From: Owenweeksia sp048267305
GTDB lineage: Bacteria > Bacteroidota > Bacteroidia > Flavobacteriales > Schleiferiaceae
Direction: 5' to 3'
Length of the DNA: 64,000 bases
Assembly: GCA_048267305.1 (NCBI GenBank)
Contig: JBLWXT010000004.1
Coordinates: forward strand, 62,001 to 126,000
Both the position numbers and the translations under genes were made by a program. The notes beneath the pieces are model-generated. The model saw only the letters and a list, made by a program, of their open reading frames with translations, was not told the origin of the DNA and searched no databases. Positions 26,636 through 35,083 of the stretch are shown here, in pieces; positions within the stretch are counted from its first letter, which is position 1; each line of letters begins with the position of its first letter.

Positions 26636-27100
26636 TTACTGCTTCTTCATGAGGTACGCGTTCAGCCCTTCAAACACGGAGCCCCAGCCGTTATAGAATC
26701 CCATTTTTTCCTGTTGCAGTTTGTATTCTTCAGTTTTGTGCAGCACTATAAAAGTGAATTTGGTTTTAGCTCCAAGATCTTCAAATAGCATAGTCATTTC
26801 TACGCCTTCCGTCATAGGTTTAAAGTCTGCTGAGGTTACAATTTTTTTAAACTCTACAATTTCCGAATAAGTTCCCTCGCCAATAAATTCATTGCCATCG
26901 GGCATAGGCATTATATATTTCCATTGTCCACCAACTTTAAAGTCGTGTTTGGCAATTTCCACGGGCATTCCTTTGGGCCCCCACCAATGTGTAATATGTT
27001 CGGGTTTTGTCCAGGCTTCCCAAACCAGGGCAATAGGGGCGTCAAAGGTTCTTTCGAGGGTTAAGGTGCGGTTGCTGAGGTCGTTGGTATTACTCATCAT
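26636..27100 (-). CDS. SRPBCC / AHSA1-like domain protein
   Basis: 154 aa START-like fold protein. The N-terminal TLERTFDAPIALVWEAWT and HITHWWGPKGMPVE are characteristic of the activator-of-Hsp90-ATPase homologue 1-like family. Its start overlaps the upstream ArsR gene by 11 bp. ArsR-AHSA1 pairs are common in Bacteroidota and Actinobacteria and probably form an autoregulated unit. The ligand or target of the SRPBCC cavity is not known. Confidence 0.88.
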   Translation of the reverse strand: MMSNTNDLSNRTLTLERTFDAPIALVWEAWTKPEHITHWWGPKGMPVEIAKHDFKVGGQWKYIMPMPDGNEFIGEGTYSEIVEFKKIVTSADFKPMTEGVEMTMLFEDLGAKTKFTFIVLHKTEEYKLQQEKMGFYNGWGSVFEGLNAYLMKKQ

Positions 27101-27419
27101 TTTTATGTTTGGTTTGTAATTTCATTAAATACTCTTCAAAAGAGTCTAGCCTGTTTTCCCATAACACTTTGTATTTCTCAATCCATAAAAAGGCGGGGAT
27201 TAGGTTTTTGGGTTGAATGTGGCAGAGGCGTTCGCGCCCACGTTGGTCTATCGTAATAATGTCACATTCATTCAGGATTTTTAAGTGTTTGGAGATGGCC
27301 GGGCGGCTCACTTCAAATTTTTCAGCCACCTCATTTATGGTAAGTGGCTGCTCCGAAAGTAGCTCTATAATATCTCTCCTTACCGGATCGGCTATAGCCT
27401 GAAAAACATCTCTTCTCAT
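27090..27419 (-). CDS. ArsR family winged-helix transcriptional regulator
   Basis: 109 aa. The winged HTH includes AIADPVRRDIIELLSEQPLT, the recognition helix segment EVSRPAISKHLKIL and the wing around QRGRERLCHI. The metal-binding cysteine motif of classical ArsR (ELCVCDL) is absent, so it belongs to the non-metal subgroup that is paired with AHSA1 proteins. It is followed by the SRPBCC gene with an 11-bp overlap. Two palindromes directly upstream of its start are likely its own operators. Confidence 0.9.
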   Translation of the reverse strand: MRRDVFQAIADPVRRDIIELLSEQPLTINEVAEKFEVSRPAISKHLKILNECDIITIDQRGRERLCHIQPKNLIPAFLWIEKYKVLWENRLDSFEEYLMKLQTKHKNDE

Positions 27420-27424
27420 TTTGT

Positions 27425-27466
27425 GTAACTAATCGGTTACGAATATAAGCGTAACTATTTGGTTAC
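27425..27466 (-). promoter_or_regulatory. Twin operator palindromes and -7 box upstream of arsR-type gene
   Basis: GTAACTAATCGGTTAC (27425-27440) and GTAACTATTTGGTTAC (27451-27466) are the same near-palindrome, spaced 26 bp start to start. Between them the minus strand reads TATATTCG, one base from TAnnTTTG. A repressor bound to both would cover the promoter. The first site ends 6 bp upstream of the ATG. Confidence 0.7.
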
Positions 27467-27582
27467 GCAAATTAGTTGAGCTTTAGGCATGGAAATTTGA
27501 ATGGAAATAAACAAGGAGGTATTAACCCTTGAGGGATAAGTAAGGCAAGGTTCTTTTAGAGAGGTGCAAAGTGTTTAAAGAC

Positions 27583-27945
27583 TTAGCCAGCCGAAAGCTG
27601 CTCCAGGGCCTGGACAGTAGAAGCCAAAAAATTGACCTGCTTACCCTTGTTGCTCTCCATGATGAACTGCCTAAGGCTTTTACTTTCATAAAGCTCAAAT
27701 TCTCCCACAATTACCAGCCTCATGCGGTAGTTGGCAAATTTTTGCAGAATCTCTCCCGCCATTCCTGTTTTCAGATCGAAGAAGGGAGGAGCTATGTTTT
27801 CCTTATGAAGAATTACGCGATCAAAGCCCTGATAGTAGAGGTTACCCAGAAGATCGAGGCCATCTTCATTTGTGGCAATAAGCGTTGTGTCCGAAATAAC
27901 TTCGGCAATGCTCTGTCCGTTGCTTTGGTGGGTTTTAATTTCCAT
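27583..27945 (-). CDS. DUF4180 family protein
   Basis: 120 aa from ATG 27945. An upstream TTG at 27978 is less likely, because it overlaps a promoter-like TAATTTGC. The sequence TNEDGLDLLGNLYYQGFDRVIL, ENIAPPFFDLKTGMAGEIL and KFANYRMRLVIVGEF fits DUF4180, a small alpha/beta family of unknown function common in bacteria. No signal peptide or membrane segment is seen. It is in line with the upstream VOC gene (43 bp away), and the two may be co-transcribed. Confidence 0.82.
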   Translation of the reverse strand: MEIKTHQSNGQSIAEVISDTTLIATNEDGLDLLGNLYYQGFDRVILHKENIAPPFFDLKTGMAGEILQKFANYRMRLVIVGEFELYESKSLRQFIMESNKGKQVNFLASTVQALEQLSAG

Positions 27946-27988
27946 AGGTTGGGTTAGGATGTGGTGCAAATTATGCAAAGGGAGATAT

Positions 27989-28408
27989 TCACTTCGAAAA
28001 CAGCTGCCCTAAATCTTTAAATGCCTTAAACTCCAATGCATTTCCTGAAGGGTCTTTAAAAAACATAGTGGCCTGCTCACCGGACTCCCCCTCAAAGCGA
28101 ATGTAGGGTTCAATAATAAACTTTACCTGATGCTTTTTTAAGCGATCAGCCAACGTATTCCAGTCTTCCATGCTTAGCACCACGCCAAAGTGAGGGACTG
28201 GCACATCGTGGCCATCTACAGGGTTGCTTTTGTTTTCATTGGGGTTATCTGCTACGTGCAACACCAGCTGATGGCCATAAAAGTCAAGATCAACCCAGCG
28301 CTCAGAAGAGCGGCCTTCATTGCAGCCAAGTACTGAGTTGTAAAAACTTCGGGTTTCATTGAGTTCCTTTACGGGGATAGCGAGATGGAAGGGGCGGAGT
28401 TGGGGCAT
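27989..28408 (-). CDS. VOC family protein (glyoxalase/bleomycin resistance/dioxygenase fold)
   Basis: 139 aa with two beta-alpha-beta modules. The features are FHLAIPVKELNETRSFYNSVLGC at the start (first metal-ligand His), HFGVVLSMEDWNTLADRL in the middle and MFFKDPSGNALEFKAF near the end (last Glu ligand). This is the vicinal oxygen chelate fold. The metal ligands appear intact, so it could be an enzyme, but the substrate cannot be told. Confidence 0.85.
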   Translation of the reverse strand: MPQLRPFHLAIPVKELNETRSFYNSVLGCNEGRSSERWVDLDFYGHQLVLHVADNPNENKSNPVDGHDVPVPHFGVVLSMEDWNTLADRLKKHQVKFIIEPYIRFEGESGEQATMFFKDPSGNALEFKAFKDLGQLFSK

Positions 28409-28477
28409 TTTCTTAATTCGGCTTTATAAGGTTAGGCTTCTATCCAATGAACTATTTGGGTGGTAATTTGAACTTAT

Positions 28478-29767
28478 CTAAAAGAAATCATTTCTCCGCT
28501 TACTGGCAGCCTCTCCAGTTTCTACTTCATAGAAATAGGTGATTCTTTCCACCAATTTATCCTCTTCGTATTTCAGACTTTCTTTCGGCTTGTTGGGTTC
28601 AAAAAGTGTTTCTATCGTTAAAGATTCCACCTCACCATGCCATGTATAGTCTTTTGTGATGACCTTTTTCTTCTTTGTTATAGTTTTTGAGGTTAATCGC
28701 CTTTTTCCATTGGAATAATCATAATTCCTCATAACTCTCCCAAATATTTGATTGGATACATACCAAAATTCCCCTTCTTCAAAGCCCTTCCATCTATGAA
28801 ATATTCCAAGAAAGTGAAAGGACTGATAATCAAAATAGCGAGGACCTAATGGGTTGTCACCAGCATCCAAGTGAATAATGCTAGTCAATTCAATTTTGTT
28901 TTTTCTTCGAGTTTGGTAGACGTGGATTATCTCTGGGCACCAATCGGAATTGTAAACAACGGAATAGGAATATTTTCTACTTCTTTTTATTTTTTGATAT
29001 TCTGTTTTGGAATTACTTAAAAGCCGTGCTTTGTTGACTACATATGCTGAGCTGTCTATAGTCACCTCCATATCTATATAGGTAGCATTCCAGTTATTTT
29101 TTTTACGTGTATCTAAAATAGTTCTCCATCCAAAATCACCATTCGGACATATTAGCTTTTCGGTAACAATGGTGTCGTACCTAGTTTTTTCATACCGAAA
29201 ATCTTCGGTGATTTCAGTCCTCTTGATCCATGTCAAACCAGAGGTGCAGAAGTATTCCTCAAAAGGTACAGGCTTTTTAATGGCTTTAATTAGCTGGAAC
29301 AGCGGGTACGCAAATACATCTAAAAATATTTGATTATCTGATGTGTCGCTTACAATCTGATAACTCCATCGGTAATCCACCTCGCTTTTACCATATCTAC
29401 AATTCAACAATTCAGACTCAACTAAAAACAAGAAGTCATCTTTCGGAAGAATATGGTTAAAGTCTACGATATGCTGCCTTACGGGTTTTCCATCTTCCAA
29501 ATGGACTTCTTGGTTAGAGCTTTGGATAAAAACGGTACTGTCCATCTTTACAATCTCCACAAAGGAATAAACGGTTGCTAAGTCTGTTTCCATCCCTTCC
29601 TTAATAAGTAAGGTATCGGTCTGTGAATTATCAAGGCAATAGGCTCTTACTATTGACAGGATGGTATCCTTCTTAAAGTCTTCTTGAGCCAAACCTATTG
29701 AGGCCACAAAGAGGAATAAGAAGGTGGTAAAATATTTACTCGGATTACGTTTGATAGGCGTTCTCAT
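28478..29767 (-). CDS. Hypothetical secreted protein
   Basis: About 429 aa from ATG 29767. A longer frame to 29803 is open, but a signal peptide (FTTFLFLFVASIGLAQ) fits the inner start and a promoter-like TATATTGC lies between the two. The protein is rich in Tyr, Trp, Lys and Asp, without membrane segments after the signal. The last 60 residues (KSLKYEEDKLVERITYFYEV) look MORN-like. No family is recognised. It is probably periplasmic or on the outer membrane. Confidence 0.6.
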   Translation of the reverse strand: MRTPIKRNPSKYFTTFLFLFVASIGLAQEDFKKDTILSIVRAYCLDNSQTDTLLIKEGMETDLATVYSFVEIVKMDSTVFIQSSNQEVHLEDGKPVRQHIVDFNHILPKDDFLFLVESELLNCRYGKSEVDYRWSYQIVSDTSDNQIFLDVFAYPLFQLIKAIKKPVPFEEYFCTSGLTWIKRTEITEDFRYEKTRYDTIVTEKLICPNGDFGWRTILDTRKKNNWNATYIDMEVTIDSSAYVVNKARLLSNSKTEYQKIKRSRKYSYSVVYNSDWCPEIIHVYQTRRKNKIELTSIIHLDAGDNPLGPRYFDYQSFHFLGIFHRWKGFEEGEFWYVSNQIFGRVMRNYDYSNGKRRLTSKTITKKKKVITKDYTWHGEVESLTIETLFEPNKPKESLKYEEDKLVERITYFYEVETGEAASKRRNDFF

Positions 29768-29822
29768 AAGGGTAACTTTCAGATCGGCAATATAAGAATG
29801 CATTGTGATGGATTTAGAAACG

Positions 29823-30293
29823 CTAAGTGCGATTGATGTTCTTCTCCATCAACACACTCACATCATTCACCGGATAATCGCCAAACTGCTTAATGCGGTA
29901 ATAACCCATACGGGTATAAAACTTCAGGGCCGCTGTGTGCTTGCTTCCGGTTTCAAGGCGTACAATGGTGTTGCCATTGGTGCTGGCTATTTCCTCCAAG
30001 GTTGTTAGAATCTTTTCAGCTATGCCTTTACCGCGCTGTTCTGGCTCTACAAACATTCGCTTTATTTCGGCATAGCCGTCCATTTGTTTTAAAGCGCCCA
30101 TGCCTGTTAATCTCCCGCCAAGGTAGGCGCCCACCATGGTGGTTTTGTTTTTTATCAGTTGCTCGGGGCTTTCCAGGTGGCAGTTATCCGCTGAGTAAAG
30201 GCTCAGGTTAAAAGTGTTCAGTTTGGTGATGAGGTCTTGCACCTCGGTATCAGCAGGTGAGATAGGTTTTAGGCGAATAGAATTGGTCGTCAT
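29823..30293 (-). CDS. GNAT family N-acetyltransferase
   Basis: 156 aa. Acetyl-CoA binding motif A is RMFVEPEQRGKGIAEKIL (about 78-95), with the Q/RxxGxG/A loop, followed by TGSKHTAALKFYTRMGYY near the end, the usual GNAT beta6-alpha4 region. The substrate is unknown. Its start overlaps the stop of the small lipoprotein gene by 4 bp (ATGA), so the two are translationally coupled. Confidence 0.9.
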   Translation of the reverse strand: MTTNSIRLKPISPADTEVQDLITKLNTFNLSLYSADNCHLESPEQLIKNKTTMVGAYLGGRLTGMGALKQMDGYAEIKRMFVEPEQRGKGIAEKILTTLEEIASTNGNTIVRLETGSKHTAALKFYTRMGYYRIKQFGDYPVNDVSVLMEKNINRT

Positions 30294-30481
30294 TTCTTAA
30301 AATATTGATAAACACTTTGCTCTCCACGGCACAGCGCAAAGGTGGAATCATCTAATTGGGGCTTATAGGCAATGTCATCTACCCATCGCAGGTATTCTTT
30401 CTTTTCGGTTTTTTGGGCTTCTTCCTGCCCTTTACAGGAGGATAGGAGGAGACCGAAAATCAGCAGGGGGAAGTACTTCAT
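30290..30481 (-). CDS. Small hypothetical lipoprotein
   Basis: 63 aa. A short hydrophobic signal ends in the lipobox LLSSC, so the mature part is about 45 residues and polar, with EYLRWVDDIAYKPQLDD and a later cysteine. No family is recognised. It overlaps the downstream GNAT gene by 4 bp and is probably its operon partner. Confidence 0.65.
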   Translation of the reverse strand: MKYFPLLIFGLLLSSCKGQEEAQKTEKKEYLRWVDDIAYKPQLDDSTFALCRGEQSVYQYFKK

Positions 30482-30594
30482 ATGAGTTTGGTTTTAGGTA
30501 AGCCAATGTTCTCTTAGCAATTTATAACTGTCTCCTAAAGCATTATGGCCAGGTGGCTGCCAAATTTTTGGGTTAGGCTATTGCCTTTGTTAGC

Positions 30595-31623
30595 CTACTG
30601 CCAAGCCTTGAGTTTAAGGTAGTTGTTTAAAAGGATGGTTTTGGCAACCCCATCTTCATTGTACTCAAATTTTAACTTTTCGCTTTCGCTTAATTCTTTT
30701 GCACTTAGGGTGATGGGTGAGATGTCAGGGAGTTTTCCTGATTCCAGTAGTTCCTTAAACTGTTTGTAGCTATAATCCTGTCGGTTGTATTCGGTTTCAT
30801 TCATGCCGTATTTTTTTCCGATTTTCTTTCTAAATGGATACAGCCGTTTCTCCGTTCCGCTCAACAATCCATCAATCGGGGGATATACAAGAATTTTTCC
30901 TTCGGTATCAGTCTCCGCAGTATCCTGTGGCATACTTAGGTACTCAATACAGTCTTTAAAATCTTCCGCGCCATACTCCGAAAAGCTGTGTTTGCCATCC
31001 CTTAGCAAGAAGTAGGTATGCTTGTTCACCATGCACTGCCTGCGGTACTCCATCAGCAAATATTCATAGGGAATTTGCTTGTCCTGTTCGGTTGAGAAGA
31101 ACACGACTGCTTTATTCATCACTTTTTTGTAATCCACCTTAAGGTGAAAGTTTTGATGCTGAGGGTAGCCATTAAAAACTACCAAGCCCTGAAACAGCTC
31201 CGGCTCTTGATAAAAAAGTTGATAACTGCCTGTTCCTCCGTCCGAAAATCCGGCTATGAAGATTTTCTCAAACTCACCTTTGTATTTCAATAAAATACTT
31301 TTAATAAAGGATTTACCTTTATCCTCTAACCAGTTGTATTGGTTGTAAGCTATTGGAATTACTACCGTGTAACCGGCATTGGTGAAGGTTTGTAAAAGAA
31401 AATCATTGCCCTCAAGCAAGGAGCTAACCGGGACTACTGTAGGGTTTTTAAATTGAAACTGACTTACTCCGCCATGTAGGTAAATAATCAGTTTGTCAGA
31501 TTCTATGGAAGTCGGTGTTTCTATGTGATAGTATAGATCAACACTATCAATCTTAATGGTTTTTAGTTCCGCAGCATGGATTGCAGTGGACAAACAAAGT
31601 ATCAATAGCATTGCTCTGTACAT
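30595..31623 (-). CDS. Secreted alpha/beta hydrolase-like protein
   Basis: 342 aa with an N-terminal signal peptide (ILCLSTAIHA). The alpha/beta hydrolase signs are LIIYLHGGVSQF (oxyanion region), the nucleophile elbow GFSDGGTGSYQL with Ser at about 144, and a late histidine in RDGKHSFSEYG. The C-terminal 80 residues after about 260 are an extension with no recognised fold. It is most likely a periplasmic esterase or peptidase-like enzyme. It lies 12 bp downstream of the DUF3224 gene. Confidence 0.75.
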   Translation of the reverse strand: MYRAMLLILCLSTAIHAAELKTIKIDSVDLYYHIETPTSIESDKLIIYLHGGVSQFQFKNPTVVPVSSLLEGNDFLLQTFTNAGYTVVIPIAYNQYNWLEDKGKSFIKSILLKYKGEFEKIFIAGFSDGGTGSYQLFYQEPELFQGLVVFNGYPQHQNFHLKVDYKKVMNKAVVFFSTEQDKQIPYEYLLMEYRRQCMVNKHTYFLLRDGKHSFSEYGAEDFKDCIEYLSMPQDTAETDTEGKILVYPPIDGLLSGTEKRLYPFRKKIGKKYGMNETEYNRQDYSYKQFKELLESGKLPDISPITLSAKELSESEKLKFEYNEDGVAKTILLNNYLKLKAWQ

Positions 31624-31635
31624 AGCAAAGTGGTT

Positions 31636-32040
31636 TTATGATTTGCTGTTAGTCAATTCATACTCAAACTCATAAAAGTGTTTACCATCTTTTCTTAGGA
31701 TCTCCATGCTGCCCGAAAGGCCCACAAGTTCATCTGTGCCGGAATCGGGCACAACTTCTAATATCAATCGGCTTTCGGTACCAGCCATAATACCAAAGTG
31801 CTGAAGTATGAAACCGCCCTTTTTCCCGTTGAGGGTGCCGCTGGTTTGCTCAATGGCTACATAGCCTGCAGAACCTTGCACCGGAGTCATGGCGCTAAGC
31901 ATCTCGCCCTTGCTGGTGGCGGAGAGGTCGCCATGAAAGGTTTTGTCAATAGACATACGTCCAAGTTGCGCCCCGCCTTTTGACTCAGCTGAGTATTCAA
32001 GCGGTTGCATTTTAACGTCAAAGGTTCCTGATATTTTCAT
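31636..32040 (-). CDS. DUF3224 family protein
   Basis: 134 aa from ATG 32040. A TTG at 32067 would add nine residues and is less likely. The pattern GTFDVKMQPLEY, then GRMSIDKTFHGDLSATSKGEML, VAIEQTSGTLNGKKGGFILQH and LVGLSGSMEI is DUF3224, a small lipocalin/allene-oxide-cyclase-like beta barrel family of unknown function. It has no signal peptide. It precedes the hydrolase gene by 12 bp and may be transcribed with it. Confidence 0.85.
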   Translation of the reverse strand: MKISGTFDVKMQPLEYSAESKGGAQLGRMSIDKTFHGDLSATSKGEMLSAMTPVQGSAGYVAIEQTSGTLNGKKGGFILQHFGIMAGTESRLILEVVPDSGTDELVGLSGSMEILRKDGKHFYEFEYELTNSKS

Positions 32041-32119
32041 TGGAAATGGATTGTGATAAATGTTCAAATTTAATCCTACTTCCTGAAAACCCTGATATAG
32101 AATGAGAAGTAGTCAAACG

Positions 32120-32153
32120 AAAAAAGCCCTTCTGAAAATTCAGAGGGGCTTTT
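32120..32153 (-). terminator. Rho-independent terminator of the 32190-33395 gene
   Basis: On the minus strand, AAAAGCCCCTCTGAA pairs with TTCAGAAGGGCTTTT (one mismatch) and continues into a T run, 37 bp after the stop codon. Confidence 0.75.
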
Positions 32154-32189
32154 CTTGTTTTCCTCGAGTAGAATCAACAAGTTAAATTA

Positions 32190-33395
32190 TTATCGCTGTG
32201 GAGCGCTTGAAGTATTTGAGCTTGGCGTTACTCGCGAAGGAGTTGCGCTGCGGCTTGGAGTACTTGCTCGGCTTGGCTGAGGACTGCTGCTTCTTGCCTG
32301 CTGCGAAGTACTTCCTTGTGCAGTAGTGCTTTTGGCACTGCTTCCTCTGCTTGTAGAGCTTTGAACTGGAGTACTTCTAACAGTACTTCTGCTGCCGGTG
32401 CTTGCGCTTCCGGCTGTGGCGGTACTGCTGCTGGTTCTTGAAGGAGTGCTTCTGGCGCTTGTACTTTGCTTTACTGCAGTTCTGTTGTTTACACTAGTTA
32501 CCTGAGTTCTGTATGTGCTAACCGCTGGTCTTGACACAGGGGTGCTGCTGTTTGCTGAGGTTCTGGCGGCATTGCTACGGGCCTGGGTAGCACTTGAGCT
32601 GCGTTGTGCTGGCGCAGGGCGAGATACAACACCTTGAGGTCTTTTATAAACGGTAGCTCTGCTGGCAGTAAGCTGTTCTCTGTTTTGTACGCCTGCATTT
32701 CTTTTTTCAAAGGATCTGTTCGGGTTGCTACGTGCGTAGTCGTTTCGTCCCTGGCGTTGATACATCTTATAGGCTTTGGAGCTTTTACGAACCGTTACAT
32801 GACGGTAAGTGTGGTGAGTATGTATGTGCTGATGAACATGTCTGTGGTAAACAAAGGCAGGTCTTGGTGCCCAGCGATTATAATATACAGGATAGTATCC
32901 ATAGTAGTAAGGAGATACCCAGCGTACATACGATGGTCCCCAGAAGTAGGTATAAATTACTGGCCTTCTAACATATACCGGTTCAATAATATAATTGCTT
33001 CCGTAGATGTAGCTGTTGCCTACAACCTGAACCACCACATCGTTTCCTCGCTTTTCAACATCAATAGTGGCTACATCCTGATAGATATCCTTAGCCAATA
33101 CAGCCTGTACCAGGATAAGGTGAAGACCATCTTCTGCAGACTCCACTACTCGCAGATAATCTACATAGCCATCTTCATTTAAATCGAGATTGGAAATTTG
33201 AATTTCGGGGTCGTTAAGGTTACGTTCAAAATCTTCTAAATTATTTGCATCGCCAAACATGGAAGCTACAGCTTCTAAGTCTAAATTATCGCTAATGTCG
33301 TAACTCGTGGCTTTTACAGTTACACGCTGTTGAGCATGTAATCCTAAAGTACCAATGAAAAGAGTCAGGGCTAGTAATCTTGCTTTAGTTTTCAT
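32190..33395 (-). CDS. Secreted protein with Ser/Thr/Arg-rich low-complexity tail
   Basis: 401 aa from ATG 33395, chosen because it starts the signal peptide KARLLALTLFIGTLGLHAQ. The frame is open to 33626, but that stretch runs to near the tRNA-Leu terminator. After the signal comes an acidic region with an EF-hand-like DLNEDGYVDYLRVVE, then a Tyr/Trp-rich strand region (PYYYGYYPVYYNRWAP) and a His cluster (HRHVHQHIHTHHTYRHV). The last 140 residues are almost only Ser, Thr, Arg, Ala, Pro and Gln. No enzyme family is recognised. It may be a cell-wall or outer-membrane associated structural protein. Confidence 0.7.
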   Translation of the reverse strand: MKTKARLLALTLFIGTLGLHAQQRVTVKATSYDISDNLDLEAVASMFGDANNLEDFERNLNDPEIQISNLDLNEDGYVDYLRVVESAEDGLHLILVQAVLAKDIYQDVATIDVEKRGNDVVVQVVGNSYIYGSNYIIEPVYVRRPVIYTYFWGPSYVRWVSPYYYGYYPVYYNRWAPRPAFVYHRHVHQHIHTHHTYRHVTVRKSSKAYKMYQRQGRNDYARSNPNRSFEKRNAGVQNREQLTASRATVYKRPQGVVSRPAPAQRSSSATQARSNAARTSANSSTPVSRPAVSTYRTQVTSVNNRTAVKQSTSARSTPSRTSSSTATAGSASTGSRSTVRSTPVQSSTSRGSSAKSTTAQGSTSQQARSSSPQPSRASTPSRSATPSRVTPSSNTSSAPQR

Positions 33396-33566
33396 GGCAA
33401 TACATTTTAAATTGTTAATGCCACCGAATGAGCCAAAGTAGTGCCAAAGTCTGAAATCCTTACAGTGAGAGGGTTTTGGAGGGGATGGGTTGGTGAAGTT
33501 CAACGTTGAAGGTTCAATATTTTGAAAATTCAAAGCTGGTGTGATTGAAATGCTGCTATAAAACCA

Positions 33567-33593
33567 AAAAAGCCTTCCTTTCGGAAAGCTTCT
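33567..33593 (-). terminator. Terminator downstream of tRNA-Leu
   Basis: On the minus strand, AAGCTTTCC-GAAA-GGAAGGCTT is a hairpin followed by TTTT, starting 7 nt after the tRNA-Leu 3' end. Confidence 0.7.
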
Positions 33594-33599
33594 TTTTAG

Positions 33600-33683
33600 T
33601 ACCCAGGACAGGACTTGAACCTGCACGGCCTTAAGGCCACCACCCCCTCAAGGTGGCATGTCTACCAATTCCACCACCTGGGC
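33600..33683 (-). tRNA. tRNA-Leu (anticodon GAG)
   Basis: 84 nt. The acceptor stem is GCCCAGG/CCTGGGT with discriminator A. The anticodon loop TTGAGGG gives GAG. The long variable arm (TGGCCTTAAGGCCGT) is that of a class II tRNA, and the T arm is CAGGTTCAAGTCCTG. CCA is not encoded. Confidence 0.93.
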
Positions 33684-33765
33684 GTAATTTGGTTCAAAAT
33701 TATGTGGTTTAAGGTTTGAAATTTTGCCTAAACCAAAAACAGCGACCGAAGCCGCTGAATTTTTG

Positions 33766-33838
33766 TGATCCCGCTGGGGCTCGAACCCAGGACCCTCTCC
33801 TTAAAAGGGAGATGCTCTACCAACTGAGCTACGGAATC
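33766..33838 (-). tRNA. tRNA-Lys (anticodon UUU)
   Basis: 73 nt. The acceptor stem is GATTCCG/CGGGATC, the D arm includes AGCTCAGTTGGTAGAGC, the anticodon loop is CTTTTAA with TTT, and the T arm is CTGGGTTCGAGCCCCAG. CCA is not encoded. It lies 82 bp upstream of tRNA-Leu on the same strand. Confidence 0.95.
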
Positions 33839-33978
33839 AGTGCCTTTTTGCAAAAGCGGGTGCAAATATAAGGGCAATACTTTTTGATAGGCAAGAGGAA
33901 AAGTGATTTTTTTAGAAGAAATTTTTAAGAGCTTAAAAGTCAGTTTTATATCTCGATAATTCATTCTAATTTGGCCGC

Positions 33979-34491
33979 ATGAAGATCACAATAATTGGAT
34001 ATATGGGCTCTGGGAAGTCCACTATCGGGCAAATTTTGGCAGATGAACTTGGATTAAAGTTAATTGACCTTGATAAAGCCATCGAAACCAAAACCGGTTT
34101 TACCATCACTGAAACCATTTTTAATAAGGGTGAACTGTATTTTAGAAAATTGGAAAGGCAGATGTTGGAGAATTTTCTGTTGCAGGATAATTTTGTGCTA
34201 AGTACCGGGGGTGGTACCCCCTGTTATTATGACAATATGGATTTGATAAACCGAAATTCCATTAGCATATATTTACAAAACAGTGTGCAAAACCTTTATG
34301 AGCGTTTAGAGGCTGAAAAAACCAACAGGCCCCTTATTGCTCACCTCGAAGGTGACGCACTAAAAGAATATATCGGTAAGCATTTGTTTGAGCGCAATGT
34401 GTTTTACGACAAGGCTACACTTGTGGTTCAAACGGCTAATAAGTCTGCTGACCAAATAAACAGAGAAATAATAAGCTTGATCAATGAATGA
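33979..34491 (+). CDS. aroK: Shikimate kinase
   Basis: Phosphorylates shikimate at O3 with ATP in the chorismate pathway. It is 170 aa, normal length. The P-loop is GYMGSGKST at 7-15, LIDLDKAIETKTG holds the shikimate-binding Asp region, STGGGTP is the GGG substrate motif and NRPLIA is the lid. The ATG lies only 4 bp after a TAATTTGG box at 33967, so the transcript may be nearly leaderless if that is the promoter. The 3' end overlaps the nitroreductase gene by 8 bp. Confidence 0.95.
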   Translation: MKITIIGYMGSGKSTIGQILADELGLKLIDLDKAIETKTGFTITETIFNKGELYFRKLERQMLENFLLQDNFVLSTGGGTPCYYDNMDLINRNSISIYLQNSVQNLYERLEAEKTNRPLIAHLEGDALKEYIGKHLFERNVFYDKATLVVQTANKSADQINREIISLINE

Positions 34492-35074
34492 ACATCTGCA
34501 CTACCTGAAAGATATTATCGCTAAGAGGCGAACCATTAAACCGGATCAAATGACGGGTGAGCGAGTAGACGATCATCTGATTAATGAAATTCTGGAAGCA
34601 GCCAACTGGGCGCCTACACATGGCTATACCGAGCCATGGAGGTTTACTGTTTTTACAAAAGAAGGTTTAAACGCACTGGGTGACTTTTTAGCGAACCTGG
34701 ATCAACCGAACCATAGGGCCGAGGGATTTAATCAGATAAGGTACGACAGGCTTCGTAACAGGCCTTTAAAGTGCTCTCATGTAATTGGAATTGGCATGCA
34801 AGGGGGTACCAATGATAAAATCCCGGAACTGGAAGAGATTTGTTCAGTAGCCATGGCCGTGCAAAATATATGGCTTACATGCCATGCCATGGGGCTTGGT
34901 GGGTATTGGAGTACAGGTGCAATGGCCTTTACAGATGAGATGCGCGACTTTTTTGGACTGCCTGAGGAGAGTAGGTCTTTGGGGCTGTTTTACATCGGTA
35001 AACCAGCAGAAATCGCTCCTGCAGGAAGACGCATGAGTAAGATAGAGGAAAAGGTGAAGTGGGTTAGAAGCTAG
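34484..35074 (+). CDS. Nitroreductase family protein
   Basis: 196-aa FMN-dependent oxidoreductase. The features are IIAKRRTIKPDQM (the N-terminal arginine cluster that contacts the FMN phosphate), EAANWAPTHGYTEPWRFTVF, and the C-terminal GGYWSTGAM and LGLFYIGKPAE. These fit the YdjA-like small nitroreductases that use NAD(P)H. The physiological substrate is unknown. It overlaps aroK by 8 bp, so the genes are co-transcribed, though no functional link is obvious. Confidence 0.9.
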   Translation: MNEHLHYLKDIIAKRRTIKPDQMTGERVDDHLINEILEAANWAPTHGYTEPWRFTVFTKEGLNALGDFLANLDQPNHRAEGFNQIRYDRLRNRPLKCSHVIGIGMQGGTNDKIPELEEICSVAMAVQNIWLTCHAMGLGGYWSTGAMAFTDEMRDFFGLPEESRSLGLFYIGKPAEIAPAGRRMSKIEEKVKWVRS

Positions 35075-35083
35075 TTTGCTGCA

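Noticed and set aside
32604..33182. 192-codon plus-strand frame
   Set aside because: It is antisense to the Tyr/Trp and Ser/Arg-rich secreted protein; low-complexity coding gives open frames on the other strand.
33396..33626. N-terminal extension of the Ser/Arg-rich protein frame to 33626
   Set aside because: It precedes the signal peptide and runs up to near the tRNA-Leu terminator; the ATG at 33395 begins the signal peptide.
33728..33964. 78-codon minus-strand frame overlapping tRNA-Lys
   Set aside because: It covers the whole tRNA-Lys gene, including the commonly misannotated SVAQLVEH-type translation of a tRNA.
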